Of a stretch of DNA of 60,734 nucleotides, positions 45,565 through 55,886 are shown in pieces; within the stretch, counting starts at the first letter, position 1; every line of letters starts with the position of its first letter. The notes under the pieces are model-generated. The model saw only the letters and a program-made list of their open reading frames with translations. It did not search any database and was not told where the DNA came from. The DNA comes from a virus. The translations under genes were made by a program, and so were the position numbers. Location: positions 1 through 60,734 of the IMG/VR virus record IMGVR_UViG_3300048904_000047; one strand, given 5' to 3'.

Positions 45565-48483
45565 GTGGCACAATATCCAATTGACATAAAGTTAGATACC
45601 GGGTCAGCAGATCGTGACCTGAAAAACCTTAACACTCAGTTAGACCAGACTGAGAAATCAACTATCGCTGCAGCACAGGCTGCAAACGATCTCTCTACCG
45701 CTGAACAACTCGTTGCAAAGGCATCACAACAATTAGCACAACAGCAGGTTCAACAGGCCGCTAAAGCCGCTGCTGTTGCTAAAGCTACCCGTGAGGCTGC
45801 ACAAGAGCAATCACGCCTTTTAGCCAGCCAGGGTGCGGCTGCACGTGCTTCAGGTCAGACAGTTAATAACCAGCAGAAATTTGCAGATCTGGCACGGGTT
45901 ATTAAACAGGCTACGGCTGATGAAAAGAAAGCTATCGATGACCTGACAAATAGCCTTAAAAAGCTTGATAACCAGCAGGAAAATACAAACCAGTCTGCAC
46001 AGAAAACGACTACTGCCTTTGATACCATCGCCACGGGTGTTAAAGGGTTTATTGGTCTGCAGGTGGTCAGTAAATTAGGTGAATGGGGTAAAGCTTTTAT
46101 TGATACGGCAACACAGATTGAACTGTTACAAAGCCGTATTGAACTTTATACAACCAGTTCTACTGAAGCCACACAAATTTTCGGTCAGCTTGTTCAACAG
46201 GCTAACCGTGCTGGTACTGACTTACAAACGGCTGCACAGAGTTTCCAGCGTTTCGCTGCTACTGGCAATGATGTTGGCATTAGTAACCAGGTTATTCTGC
46301 AGTTTACAGATAACCTTCAAAAAATGGCGCGTATTTCTGGTGCATCAACTCAGGAAGCGGGCGCAGCACTTTACCAGTTATCACAGGCGTTTGCGTCAGG
46401 TCGTTTAAGTGGCGATGAATTCAGATCTGTGTCAGAACAATTGCCAGTCGTTCTTCGTGTTCTGGCTAAAGAAATGGGAGTGGCTACGGGTGACCTGAAA
46501 CAGATGGGGTCTGATGGTTTACTTACCCGTGATAAATTACTGCTTCTGAATAACGCTACTGATGATATTAACTCTCAGTTTGAGCGTTTACCACGAACTG
46601 TGGATCAGTCTGCTACAGCACTACGTAATAACCTATCTGTGGCTATTGCCGAACTTGATCAACAGATTGGTGCGTCTAAATTCCTTTCTAAATTCCTGGA
46701 TCTGTTAGCCGGGGGTGTTGCTGGTACAACTGAACTGATTAAAGCCGCTGCTGATACAGATAAACTGGCACAGGCTACTAACGATTTAAACAGTGTTACC
46801 AGTAAGCGTGAAGCAAACCTGAAACAAATTGCTGATCTTGAGAAACAGATCGGTAAGGGTTATACCACACAGTCAACAGGCGGGTATCTTAAGTTCAATA
46901 CTGATCTATCAGATGCTCAAACAAAACTAAACAACCTTAAAAAACTTGATGTTGAACTAACAAAACAACAGGCTGCAGCGCAACGCGGTGTTGCCCAGGC
47001 TACGCCGTTAGGTAAAGGTGTTGCCAGTAACCTTGCAGCACAAGCCAGTAACCTTGCAGCGCTGAATAAAAGCGTTACATCTGCCGGGCGTCCTGATGCT
47101 GATGCTGCAAAACAGATTAAAAATCTTAAAGAACAGTTTACTTATACAAAAGCACTTGCTGACGGTAACTATGAACTTGCTGCAGCACAAAAATTAGGCG
47201 ATAAGGCCACTAAAGATCAGATTGCATCTTATGCTTCACTTTTAAAACAACAGTCTGAATATAAACAAGGTCTTAAAGACGAGAAGAAAGCGAATAGTGA
47301 AGCGGCAAGTGAAGCTAAACGTGCTCAAAAAGAACTGGAACGCAACCAGGCAGCGAATGAAAAATATCTGAAAACACTTCAGGATAAGGTGAACGCCGGG
47401 CAATACGATGTTCAGTTAGCCCGTGAACAAGTTCAGTTAAATCTCACACAGGGTATATCAGTTGACCAGCTTGCTTCTGCATACCAGAAGTCATATCAGG
47501 TACAGCAACAGTTAACACTACAGTCACAACAGGCTGAAGCACAATCACGACTAAATAAAGATGCTACAGATGCTGAACGTGCTGCTGTTGATGCGCAGGT
47601 TGCATCGTTACAGAAACAGGCAGAAGCGAAACGTTTAGCGAGTCAGGTAGCCCAGGTAAGTAATGATGTTCAAGCTCAACTTAATCCAGTAGCAAATAGT
47701 TTAAATCAATCTGGTGAAGAGGAAGCACAGCGTTTAACTATTGCTAAACAGGCACGACAAGCTGATCTTTTAGATGAACAACAATATCAGGACCTTAAAA
47801 CACAGATTCAGCAAGCCGGGGAACAACAACGTAACGATTTGCTTATGGCTAATAATGCTATGCTGTTAGGTGCAACAGGTGATTTCTTTGGTGGTATGGC
47901 TGACCTGTTGAAAAATGCCGCTGGTGAGCAGTCAGGCATTTATAAAGCCATGTTTGCAGCCAGTAAAGCATTTGCTATTGCATCAGCTACGGTATCTCTG
48001 TGGCAAAACGTCAGTAAAGCAATGTCTGTCGGTTTCCCGATGAATATACCGTTTATCGCCGGGGCATTAGCACAGGGCACATCAATTCTTCAAAGTCTTT
48101 CATCTGTTCAGGCTGCTGGGTTCGCTACAGGTGGTTTAGTTTCCGGTCCAGGAACAGGCCAAAGTGACAGCATTAACGCTCGCTTAAGTGATGGTGAGTT
48201 TGTCAGTACTGCACAAGCGACAAGCCGTTACAGAACTACGCTGGAGGCTATGAACCGTGGTACGTACAACCCAGATGCTAAGAGTTCTTCTGGTGTTAAT
48301 GTTCAGGTTGCTAACTATGGTGGTGAGCGTGTAAGAGTTCAGCAAGGTTTAACGGCTGATGACGTTCGGATCATAATTGGTGAAGAAGTACCCCGTGTTA
48401 ATCAGCGTGAATTTAATGATCCGTATAGTAAGACTAATAAAGCATTTAGAACAAATTATTCTGCTGACAGGAAAACATCATGA
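45565..48483 (+). CDS. Tape measure protein
   Basis: 972 aa from GTG 45565 (GGGAG upstream). Almost entirely helical with long coiled coils (EKSTIAAAQAANDLSTAEQL). A tape-measure N-terminal domain with RSVSEQLPVVLRVLAKEMGV (lambda-type TMP family) is followed by Gln/Ala-rich repeats. Near the C-terminus are a hydrophobic stretch (FAIASATVSLWQNVSKAMSV) and GFATGGLVSGPGTGQSDSIN, typical of tape measures. Length predicts a tail of roughly 145 nm at 0.15 nm per residue (general rule). Confidence 0.93.
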   Translation: MAQYPIDIKLDTGSADRDLKNLNTQLDQTEKSTIAAAQAANDLSTAEQLVAKASQQLAQQQVQQAAKAAAVAKATREAAQEQSRLLASQGAAARASGQTVNNQQKFADLARVIKQATADEKKAIDDLTNSLKKLDNQQENTNQSAQKTTTAFDTIATGVKGFIGLQVVSKLGEWGKAFIDTATQIELLQSRIELYTTSSTEATQIFGQLVQQANRAGTDLQTAAQSFQRFAATGNDVGISNQVILQFTDNLQKMARISGASTQEAGAALYQLSQAFASGRLSGDEFRSVSEQLPVVLRVLAKEMGVATGDLKQMGSDGLLTRDKLLLLNNATDDINSQFERLPRTVDQSATALRNNLSVAIAELDQQIGASKFLSKFLDLLAGGVAGTTELIKAAADTDKLAQATNDLNSVTSKREANLKQIADLEKQIGKGYTTQSTGGYLKFNTDLSDAQTKLNNLKKLDVELTKQQAAAQRGVAQATPLGKGVASNLAAQASNLAALNKSVTSAGRPDADAAKQIKNLKEQFTYTKALADGNYELAAAQKLGDKATKDQIASYASLLKQQSEYKQGLKDEKKANSEAASEAKRAQKELERNQAANEKYLKTLQDKVNAGQYDVQLAREQVQLNLTQGISVDQLASAYQKSYQVQQQLTLQSQQAEAQSRLNKDATDAERAAVDAQVASLQKQAEAKRLASQVAQVSNDVQAQLNPVANSLNQSGEEEAQRLTIAKQARQADLLDEQQYQDLKTQIQQAGEQQRNDLLMANNAMLLGATGDFFGGMADLLKNAAGEQSGIYKAMFAASKAFAIASATVSLWQNVSKAMSVGFPMNIPFIAGALAQGTSILQSLSSVQAAGFATGGLVSGPGTGQSDSINARLSDGEFVSTAQATSRYRTTLEAMNRGTYNPDAKSSSGVNVQVANYGGERVRVQQGLTADDVRIIIGEEVPRVNQREFNDPYSKTNKAFRTNYSADRKTS

Positions 48484-48977
48484 GTGAAGAATTGCCACGG
48501 CTTATGTTTGGTGGGCAGATGGTACTGCCTGAACGTGATAGTTATACGTATAACGCTCCTTGGGGAGTCGTTAAATCAGATGTTGCCGGAACATTATCAC
48601 GGTTGCAACGTGCTACATTCGGTGGTCCAGCAACCGTTAGTTGTGTTGTCCAACTGGCAACACCAGCGATGCTTCAGTGGTGGGATGACTTTTATAACTT
48701 TACTATTGCTGAAGGATCTAAACGTTTTTTAATGCGTTTATTTGTTAACGGTTTGATTCAGGATCATGTTGTCCAGATTGTTAATGCTACTCAATCAAAT
48801 GTCGTTGGCTGGAAAGGTTCTGTGCAACTACAACTTGAAGCTGTTCCCATAATTGACCGTTGCGCTATGGCGTCTCGTATATTAATCACTCAGTGTCAGG
48901 GTGATAATTCAGCTTGTTATCTTAATAACATTATTGATTTAGGTTTGTTATTGAACAACGCGTGGAAACCAGAATGA
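48480..48977 (+). CDS. Minor tail protein (distal tail type)
   Basis: 165 aa. LMFGGQMVLPERDSYTYNAP ... PAMLQWWDDFYNFTIAEGSK ... WKGSVQLQLEAVPIIDRC. Position after the tape measure equals lambda gpM or Chi-type minor tail protein. ATG overlaps the previous stop. Confidence 0.72.
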   Translation: MSEELPRLMFGGQMVLPERDSYTYNAPWGVVKSDVAGTLSRLQRATFGGPATVSCVVQLATPAMLQWWDDFYNFTIAEGSKRFLMRLFVNGLIQDHVVQIVNATQSNVVGWKGSVQLQLEAVPIIDRCAMASRILITQCQGDNSACYLNNIIDLGLLLNNAWKPE

Positions 48978-49480
48978 AAGATGAATTAAGAGAATTACTA
49001 ACAGTTGCCACAACTGGGAAAGGCATTGTTGATGGTATTGAAATAAATCACAGTTCATGGCCTGAATCGATTTATCTAACTTCAGCTTATCCTGGCTTTA
49101 CAGCAGTACACGAAGATGATAACGAATACGAATATCTTTATGTACCGATGGCAGTAAAGAAAGCTAATAAACAAACAGATCTGTCACAGGAATTTAGTTT
49201 TACAATACAGGATTTAAATGAAATTATAGCTACGAAAGCTGATTTGATACCTATTGAAACCGAAGAAAAACCTAGCGTCACGTTAAGAACATTTGTGTAC
49301 AGAGAAGATGGGAGTATTTCAGATTTACAGGATGGGCCATATATATTGAACTCTGGTGATATAACGTTTACTTCTCAAGGTTGTACTTTTACAGCAAACC
49401 CACCTTTAACAAACTATGCTGGTACAGGCGAGCTATATACATTTGAGCGGTTCCCAACTTTACTGGCGTATGCAACATGA
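48974..49480 (+). CDS. Minor tail protein, DUF1833
   Basis: 168 aa from ATG 48974 (ATGA overlap; GTG 48962 is alternative). LTSAYPGFTAVHEDDNEYEY ... LSQEFSFTIQDLNEIIATKA ... RTFVYREDGS match DUF1833, equivalent to lambda gpL-region tail tip proteins. Confidence 0.82.
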   Translation: MKDELRELLTVATTGKGIVDGIEINHSSWPESIYLTSAYPGFTAVHEDDNEYEYLYVPMAVKKANKQTDLSQEFSFTIQDLNEIIATKADLIPIETEEKPSVTLRTFVYREDGSISDLQDGPYILNSGDITFTSQGCTFTANPPLTNYAGTGELYTFERFPTLLAYAT

Positions 49481-49848
49481 TTGGTGACAGATATGATATT
49501 GATAAATGGAACTGTACCCATGAGGTTAGCCAGTGGTATGCATTAAAAGGTTACCCAAATGCCGTACAGCCTGTATCGTCTGCTGACTGGGATACAAAAT
49601 TTGTAAGATGGATGAGAAAACATTTCACACCGATTGAGAAGCCTGAACAAGCTTGTTTAGTAGTTATGAAAAATAAGTTCACTGGAGGTTTACATATTGG
49701 CGTGTGGGATCGTGGTATGGTTCATCATTGTTTTCAACCAGGGACAGGTGGTCCTGGTCAAACTATACGATCACCACTTAGTTTGTTAAAATTAAATCAC
49801 GTTATTTTACGATATGGTAAATACAATGGCGAGAATACTTTACTTTAA
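49477..49848 (+). CDS. NlpC/P60-like tail tip peptidase (gpK-like)
   Basis: 123 aa. WNCTHEVSQWYALKGYP supplies the catalytic Cys and GGLHIGVWDRGMVHHCFQ the His of a papain-like fold. It likely trims peptidoglycan during DNA entry or helps tip assembly. Shorter than lambda gpK, lacking its JAB domain. Confidence 0.72.
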   Translation: MIGDRYDIDKWNCTHEVSQWYALKGYPNAVQPVSSADWDTKFVRWMRKHFTPIEKPEQACLVVMKNKFTGGLHIGVWDRGMVHHCFQPGTGGPGQTIRSPLSLLKLNHVILRYGKYNGENTLL

Positions 49849-52366
49849 ACCCGGTCATGATGTTATTGATGAAGTAGCTGAAAACTTGGGTGAATGGTTA
49901 CTTTCAACATGGCCTGTTGGATCAATACGTCCCCGTGGTCTTAAACTTTATAAAAACGAAGTAACACCAGAAAATGATATAACTCATGAATGGGTAAAAA
50001 ACCCATCTGTAGTTATGGACTCTGATACAAACTATATTGTTGTTGAATTACCAAAGGGACCTGCAGCCGCTTTTGTACCATATATCATTGCAGCTATCGT
50101 TGCCGTGGCTGCTACAATACTACTTACACCTAACGCTGGCCTTTCAGCATCACTGAAAAACACTCGTTCAGCATCTTCAAATAATGCTCTACAAGGACGT
50201 ACTAACGCGCCACGACCAGGTGAAAGGATTGCTGATATTCGTGGTTTTGTTCGTGCTTATCCAGATCTATTAATGGACTATAAAATATTTGTGGATCGGA
50301 CTGAATATGAAGTTCAATTTTTATGTTTAGGCGCTGGTGAATATTTAATTGAGGATGTCAGGGATGGGATAACACCTGCTTCAAATATAGCAGGTGAACA
50401 GCTTGATTTTTATAAAAATGGTTCTGCGCCTGCTTTTGGATCACCATACATGAATATTGGTGGTTCAATAGATCTTTCAACTTTTCCTATAATGACCGCT
50501 AAGTCATCGAACGAAGCTGATGGTTCAGAGGTAAAACCACCAAATTATGCTGACGTAAGTAAAGCAACTTTTAAAATATATAGTACAGGTGAAATTGATA
50601 CCACCGTTACAGGCGGGTCTAATGTTGTTATTGACTGGACAGAAAGAGCATCAACGGGACAAGTTGTTTTGTCTGGTTTCTATAGTTTCACACCGAATAC
50701 CTTACCCACCGGAACTTATACCAGGAATGATTTAAGCGGGACATACAACGTGCTAAGTTCCGGAGATAATATTTTAATTCTTGATACCACAGGTCATCCT
50801 GGGTGGAGTGCTTTGTCAGCTACTGGTCAGGATGCATATTTAGAAGCATATCTTAGAACCGATGGTTACTGGCAGTTTACAAGCACTGGTGGTGCTACAT
50901 TACAAAAATTTACACCTGTTGTTGAAAGTACAGCACCGTATCAGGTAGGTCCATACTTACTTGATAATGCAGACAAAGTTATGATTAATTTGTATGCGCA
51001 GTCAGGGGTTTATAAAACAGACGGCGATGTTTTTCCATTTTATGTTGTATTCACGGTAACTCTAGAAGATCCTTCAGGTATTCAGGCTAGCGTTACACAT
51101 GATGTATCTGTATCCGGACGGTTTGATGAGGCCGTAGGTAGTACATTAATTGTTGATAATCCATTTAATGGCCCAGTTAATGTATATGTCAAAAGAATAA
51201 GTAATACTGATAAAGATTTCAAAGGTACAGTAGTTGATACGGTTAAATGGCGTGATCTATATGCAATCACTAATGTTCCACCTAGAACTTACGGTGATGT
51301 TACATTAATTCATACTGTAACAAGAGCTACAAATGCGGCACTTAAACAAAAAGAAAGAAAATTAAATATGCTAGCTACTAGAATTTATAATGGTGTTGCA
51401 AGTAGGAATTTTGCCGATGTGATTATGTCAATGCACACTGACCCTTTCTTTGGTAGACGGACAGTCGACAGCATTGATGTTGCTGCACTTTACGATGTGC
51501 AGCAACAAATTTTAGATTATTTCGGTGATGAAAGATCTATTGAGGTAGGTTATACATTTGATAACAACGCTACTACATATGAGGAAGGGTTACAGGTTAT
51601 CTCTGGTCCGGTAAACATAATGCCTTATCAAGTCGGTAGTGTTCTTTATTTTTGGCCTGAATTACCACAGGAAGTATCAGCAATGCAATTTGGTCATGCG
51701 TTCAAAGTTCCTGACACTGATAAACGAACAAGAAGTTTTGCACCTAATAAAGATTATACAGGAGTGCAGGTAAAATATTTTGATCATAACGCTAAATCAT
51801 ATTTGTATATCACTAAGGGTGAAGAAACTAACCTTAATAAAATTGATTTACTTGCTTGCCAGTCGGCATGGCTTGCTGATGTAAGAGCGTCAAGAGAATT
51901 TAATAAATTAAAATATCAACGTATCACGCACGAATGTACGGCGCTCAGTATAGGTTTACAAGCTTCGCCGGGTATGCGTATAGATATGATTGACAATACC
52001 AGAACATTACAAATGGAAGGTGTTATTGTTGATGTGGATGGTTTGACACTTACTTTGAGTGACCCAGTAACATTTGTTGATGGTAATGATTACAGTATTA
52101 CACTTACTCATTCTTTAGGAACTCTTGAAAATATTCCTATTACTGCCGGGGATAATGAATTTTCTGTGATAATGGCATATCAACCATCAGAAGATATCTA
52201 TACTGGTTGGTTGCGTGACAGAACAGCATATGTTATTCGGTCAGATGATCAACGGAGTAAACTTGCAATGCTTGTGCAAAGTATGGAACCATCAGGTAGG
52301 GATAATAACTATCAGGTAGGTTTAACGTGCATCAATTACGATGCACGTTATTACCAGGATGACTAA
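49826..52366 (+). CDS. Tail tip protein, gpJ-like
   Basis: 846 aa from ATG 49826 (ATG 49814 adds four residues). KGPAAAFVPYIIAAIVAVAA is the hydrophobic helix of gpI/gpJ-type proteins; NALQGRTNAPRPGERIADIR followed by GFVRAYPDLL begins the J-like tip domain; FIVISGP/VTRATNAALKQKERKLNMLATR and the FNKLKYQRITHECTALSIGL region are the conserved tip barrels. It forms the tip hub and contacts the receptor. AT-rich with many AGA codons compared with the head genes. Confidence 0.85.
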   Translation: MARILYFKPGHDVIDEVAENLGEWLLSTWPVGSIRPRGLKLYKNEVTPENDITHEWVKNPSVVMDSDTNYIVVELPKGPAAAFVPYIIAAIVAVAATILLTPNAGLSASLKNTRSASSNNALQGRTNAPRPGERIADIRGFVRAYPDLLMDYKIFVDRTEYEVQFLCLGAGEYLIEDVRDGITPASNIAGEQLDFYKNGSAPAFGSPYMNIGGSIDLSTFPIMTAKSSNEADGSEVKPPNYADVSKATFKIYSTGEIDTTVTGGSNVVIDWTERASTGQVVLSGFYSFTPNTLPTGTYTRNDLSGTYNVLSSGDNILILDTTGHPGWSALSATGQDAYLEAYLRTDGYWQFTSTGGATLQKFTPVVESTAPYQVGPYLLDNADKVMINLYAQSGVYKTDGDVFPFYVVFTVTLEDPSGIQASVTHDVSVSGRFDEAVGSTLIVDNPFNGPVNVYVKRISNTDKDFKGTVVDTVKWRDLYAITNVPPRTYGDVTLIHTVTRATNAALKQKERKLNMLATRIYNGVASRNFADVIMSMHTDPFFGRRTVDSIDVAALYDVQQQILDYFGDERSIEVGYTFDNNATTYEEGLQVISGPVNIMPYQVGSVLYFWPELPQEVSAMQFGHAFKVPDTDKRTRSFAPNKDYTGVQVKYFDHNAKSYLYITKGEETNLNKIDLLACQSAWLADVRASREFNKLKYQRITHECTALSIGLQASPGMRIDMIDNTRTLQMEGVIVDVDGLTLTLSDPVTFVDGNDYSITLTHSLGTLENIPITAGDNEFSVIMAYQPSEDIYTGWLRDRTAYVIRSDDQRSKLAMLVQSMEPSGRDNNYQVGLTCINYDARYYQDD

Positions 52367-52375
52367 ATTACAATA

Positions 52376-52420
52376 GGTGCTTTAGTTTCTGGCGTAAATT
52401 GCGACATATTCTAAAGCACC
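52376..52420. terminator. Inverted repeat between tail tip and tailspike genes
   Basis: GGTGCTTTAG (52376-52385) and CTAAAGCACC (52411-52420), 10 bp perfect with a 25-nt loop spanning the tailspike stop. No U-tract; may protect or end both convergent transcripts. Confidence 0.45.
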
Positions 52421-54331
52421 GCCATTAGTTTGTGCTGATCCTGTGCTAAGATTGGCACGAACAGTAATGACTTGACCTGCATTAAGATTACCGAGTTCGG
52501 TTTTTAACCTATTGACAGTTGCTGTTCCAGCACCTAAAGATTTTACAACACCGTCAACATATACATCAAGCTGTAACAACGCCCCCGTGTTTATTCTGAC
52601 AACTGTTTCAACAGAAACATCTTTTAAACCACCCATTGGTACAGTAAAAGAACCAGTGGAATAATTTGTATTCCATCGATCTGTATCACCGTTTGCATAA
52701 GGTTCACTAAATAATACAGTGTTAACAGCCGTTGTTAAACTTTGTCCATTAGCATTGTTTATTTTTAAAATCATAGTGCGAGCAAAATGCAAAATGCCAC
52801 CAGTTACAGCCTGATAACCTTTTACAAAGTTAAAACCAAAACCCTTTGGATCATAATATACATGGGCATTGCGTGCTGAAATATTAGGTTGTGTTCTCAC
52901 AATGCCACAATAAAGAGAAATATCATCGGTATGAATAAACCCTGTATAATCGCTCGCACTAGCATCCACAGCGATCATTGGTCCGTTATTTTGTGAATGG
53001 TAACCGTGCAAACCTACAAAAGACATTCCTGTTCGTTCACTAATTGTAGTCCCAATAGATCCAAGGTTAGCGACAACCGCAAGTGCACAAGCTATTTCCA
53101 CATGAGTATGGACTACAGCAATATTACCATAACTGTTACCATGTACAGCGTCTACAATAGGTTCATTAAATACCATTGCTCCTGTGATCTGGTCATTGTG
53201 TTGAAGTTCTCCACCGATCCATTTTAACTGAGAGCCTTTAATTGTAATGTTGTATGGAGTTGTACCAGTAAACGCAGAAGGTAAGGTTGAAATACCTTGT
53301 ACACCAATAAAATTTATATAAACCTGTGTTCCTACACACTGAAGTACACGAGGTGTGTTTGATGTATGCCCACCAAAAACAGTGATTTCACTAACTAGAG
53401 CATTAGGAAATGCATCATCACCAAATTTCCACGCTGTTTTCACATCAGATGCAACACAGCTGTAGAAGTCGATGTTTGATGTTCCACCTAAATTCTCACT
53501 CCATACCTTAAACCCACAGTTAATATCGGTACGTAACTGTGCACTTACTTCAAATCTACCGTAAATTTTACCATTCCCACCTTCTTTAAAACCTACAACG
53601 TATTCTCCAGCTGGAAATGCTGTATGTGTATAAATATAAGCATCAGCATGAATAGTAAAACCATGCATATTTGAAAAAAGTAAAGGATTATCAATTCTAA
53701 AGATACCTTTAATGATACCAATACCAAACCCATCAGCGATTAGATCGTTGATCCATTTTTGAAGTTGCACATCACTTGATGTTGCTCCCGTGGGATCGGC
53801 TGCATAATCTGCAACAGCGTCATAAGTTTTTCTAAAACGTTCAGATATAGGTTTAAGAATAGTATTTGGTAAACCTGGTTTTTTATACCCAATTAAATCT
53901 GCACCTGTAGACTTAGCCAAATCACGGCGTAATACGTCTGATACATCTACGATTTGCCACGCGCCAGCTGTAATGCCACCAGTACCCGAAGGTGTAGATG
54001 AAGCAGGTACAGTTTTAGGTAATGCACCATCCCAGCGATACCACGTCAACGTAGAGGTATCCTGAATAATATCATTTAATTTTGTTAATGTTGCACCAGC
54101 CTGGAATGTACCTACCGGGTTCCAGCCTAAATTTCTGATAGCCTGAATATACAAATCTTCAAGACCGTCAAGAGTATAGTTTGTAACATCCTCCCCACGG
54201 ATTTCATCTGTAACTTCAAGTGCAGGATTACCACTGGCATCTTCACTTTTTGCTACATGTTCAATATGTAAAATCGCTTGCTTACCTGTTTTAAGATCGT
54301 CAGCGCTGATATAATCACTGCAGTTAGCCAT
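52382..54331 (-). CDS. Tailspike/tail fibre, probable depolymerase
   Basis: 649 aa. The N-terminal virion-binding part has TWYRWDGALPKTVPASSTPS followed by GTGGITAGAWQIV, widely shared by enterophage tailspikes. ADPTGATSSDVQLQKWIND opens a pectate-lyase-type right-handed beta-helix (about 180-520); the C-terminal domain (LQLDVYVDGVVKSLGAG) resembles a trimerisation module. Likely binds and cleaves a host surface polysaccharide. It is the only leftward gene in the late region, with its start 28 bp from the divergent lysis gene; no clear promoter is visible. Catalytic residues cannot be assigned by eye. Confidence 0.82.
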   Translation of the reverse strand: MANCSDYISADDLKTGKQAILHIEHVAKSEDASGNPALEVTDEIRGEDVTNYTLDGLEDLYIQAIRNLGWNPVGTFQAGATLTKLNDIIQDTSTLTWYRWDGALPKTVPASSTPSGTGGITAGAWQIVDVSDVLRRDLAKSTGADLIGYKKPGLPNTILKPISERFRKTYDAVADYAADPTGATSSDVQLQKWINDLIADGFGIGIIKGIFRIDNPLLFSNMHGFTIHADAYIYTHTAFPAGEYVVGFKEGGNGKIYGRFEVSAQLRTDINCGFKVWSENLGGTSNIDFYSCVASDVKTAWKFGDDAFPNALVSEITVFGGHTSNTPRVLQCVGTQVYINFIGVQGISTLPSAFTGTTPYNITIKGSQLKWIGGELQHNDQITGAMVFNEPIVDAVHGNSYGNIAVVHTHVEIACALAVVANLGSIGTTISERTGMSFVGLHGYHSQNNGPMIAVDASASDYTGFIHTDDISLYCGIVRTQPNISARNAHVYYDPKGFGFNFVKGYQAVTGGILHFARTMILKINNANGQSLTTAVNTVLFSEPYANGDTDRWNTNYSTGSFTVPMGGLKDVSVETVVRINTGALLQLDVYVDGVVKSLGAGTATVNRLKTELGNLNAGQVITVRANLSTGSAQTNGGALEYVAIYARN

Positions 54332-54359
54332 CTTTTAACCCTCGTGGGAGTGTGGAACA

Positions 54360-54692
54360 ATGTCTGAAAATAGTAATCCGGTATTGAAATACTGGCCTAT
54401 CATAACATTTATTATAGGTGGTGCGGTAGGTTACGGAGTGCTTCAGAATCAGGTTAACGCTACTGCAAAAGAAGTTGCCGATACAAAGTCTTATGCTAAC
54501 AGCGCTTATAGCCTGGCTAAACGGGTAGAATCCCGTGTTGATGTACATGATGTGAAACTTGAATATCAGGCTGTCCAGAATACCCAAATCCTTTCTAGTG
54601 TCAAAGAACTGACGCAATCAACCAACGACCTTAAGGTTGTTATCGAAGGTCTTAAAGCCGAACAACGTCGATCAGAGGGTGATAAACGATGA
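54360..54692 (+). CDS. Membrane protein of the lysis cassette (holin or antiholin-like)
   Basis: 110 aa. One N-terminal TM helix (YWPIITFIIGGAVGYGVL) and a long coiled coil (SVKELTQSTNDLKVVIEGLK), like XhlA-type and other holin-associated proteins. Coupled to the endolysin. May act with the 55249-55491 protein. Confidence 0.68.
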   Translation: MSENSNPVLKYWPIITFIIGGAVGYGVLQNQVNATAKEVADTKSYANSAYSLAKRVESRVDVHDVKLEYQAVQNTQILSSVKELTQSTNDLKVVIEGLKAEQRRSEGDKR

Positions 54693-55249
54693 GCACTGGT
54701 AACGCAACTGTTGATAAGATTATTAACGATACGATAGGTCATGAGGGTGGTTACTCAAATAATAGCGCTGATCGTGGTGGTGCTACAATGTGGGGTATTA
54801 CTGAAACAGTAGCCCGTGCACATGGGTATAAAGGTGATATGCGCCAGTTACCACGAGCAACGGCTATTAATATCTATGAAGCTGATTACTGGTTTGGTCC
54901 ACGATTCGATCAGGTTCAACAGGTTTCCTCTCTTATCGCTGCAGAACTGTTTGATACGGGTGTTAATATGGGTCCATCAGTACCTTCAAAGTTCTTCCAG
55001 CGCTGGTTAAATGCTTTCAATAATCAACAAAAACTTTACCCGGATTTAATCGCTGATGGTCAGATCGGACCACGTACTATCAACGCACTTAAACAATATT
55101 TAGTAACCCGTGGTAGTGAGGCTGAAATTGTAATGGTTCGTGCACTGAACTGTTCACAGGGTGCTCGCTATCTTGAACTTTCAGAAGGTCGTCAGGCTAA
55201 CGAAACATTCACCTATGGCTGGTTACTTAATCGTGTGGGGTCACTCTAA
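54689..55249 (+). CDS. Endolysin, GH108 N-acetylmuramidase
   Basis: 186 aa. IGHEGGYSNNSADRGGATMW holds the catalytic Glu (E19) and GG(A/P)TxxGIT motif of glycoside hydrolase 108; the C-terminal half with DGQIGPRTINALKQYL is a PG_binding_3 peptidoglycan-binding domain. No signal peptide, so release depends on a holin. Confidence 0.9.
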   Translation: MSTGNATVDKIINDTIGHEGGYSNNSADRGGATMWGITETVARAHGYKGDMRQLPRATAINIYEADYWFGPRFDQVQQVSSLIAAELFDTGVNMGPSVPSKFFQRWLNAFNNQQKLYPDLIADGQIGPRTINALKQYLVTRGSEAEIVMVRALNCSQGARYLELSEGRQANETFTYGWLLNRVGSL

Positions 55250-55491
55250 TGGATAAGTTCAGTATGTTTCGAAATGCAGCCGGGGGGATCTCACTAAGTC
55301 GTGCACAGGCCGCCCTGGGCTTTCTTGTGGTTACCGGGATACTGATTTATCAGGCAGTCGATCAGACGCTGGATAATACTGTTCTGTTAGCGTATTTCGG
55401 CTTCTCTATTGGTCAGTATATCGGTGCTAAAAAGATTGCTGTTGATAAGGATATTAAAGAACAGAAAATTGATGCGGGGGTAAACCCATGA
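55249..55491 (+). CDS. Holin-like protein, DUF2644-type
   Basis: 80 aa. ISLSRAQAALGFLVVTGILI and NTVLLAYFGFSIGQYIGAKK give two TM helices with a basic tail. Small phage proteins of this type sit between endolysin and spanins. Function as holin inferred from size and position. Confidence 0.68.
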   Translation: MDKFSMFRNAAGGISLSRAQAALGFLVVTGILIYQAVDQTLDNTVLLAYFGFSIGQYIGAKKIAVDKDIKEQKIDAGVNP

Positions 55492-55886
55492 CGATTCGTA
55501 GCTTTCTAATAACTGCTGTTGCTGTAATTGTTGTTTTGGGTGCTGGCGGATATACCTGTGATCAAAATGGTTACAAACGCCGGGTGAATGAAGAAAAACA
55601 GGAACAGTTAAACGCTGCAGAGAAAGAGCAGGAAAGACTGAAAGCACAACAGCAACTTGCTGATGATGTTTTGAAAGGTCTTGCTGACTGGTCACAAAAT
55701 ACCAAAATTGTAGAGATCCGCCATGAAAAAACTAATACTGTTTTTCGTAATGAGTGTCTTACTCCTGAATATCAACGCCTGTACAACGAACGGGTTGCCG
55801 AAGCAGAAAGCCGTTTATCAGGCCGCGCTGGTTCAGAAGTGTCAGACCGAAAACCTACCACGGTTAAACGGTCTGACGGGAACTGA
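55488..55886 (+). CDS. i-spanin (Rz-like)
   Basis: 132 aa. N-terminal signal-anchor helix (FLITAVAVIVVLGAGGY), a periplasmic coiled coil (EEKQEQLNAAEKEQERLKAQ) and the ECLTPEYQRLYNE motif of Rz proteins. Joins o-spanin across the periplasm to disrupt the outer membrane. The o-spanin is nested in another frame. Confidence 0.85.
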   Translation: MTIRSFLITAVAVIVVLGAGGYTCDQNGYKRRVNEEKQEQLNAAEKEQERLKAQQQLADDVLKGLADWSQNTKIVEIRHEKTNTVFRNECLTPEYQRLYNERVAEAESRLSGRAGSEVSDRKPTTVKRSDGN

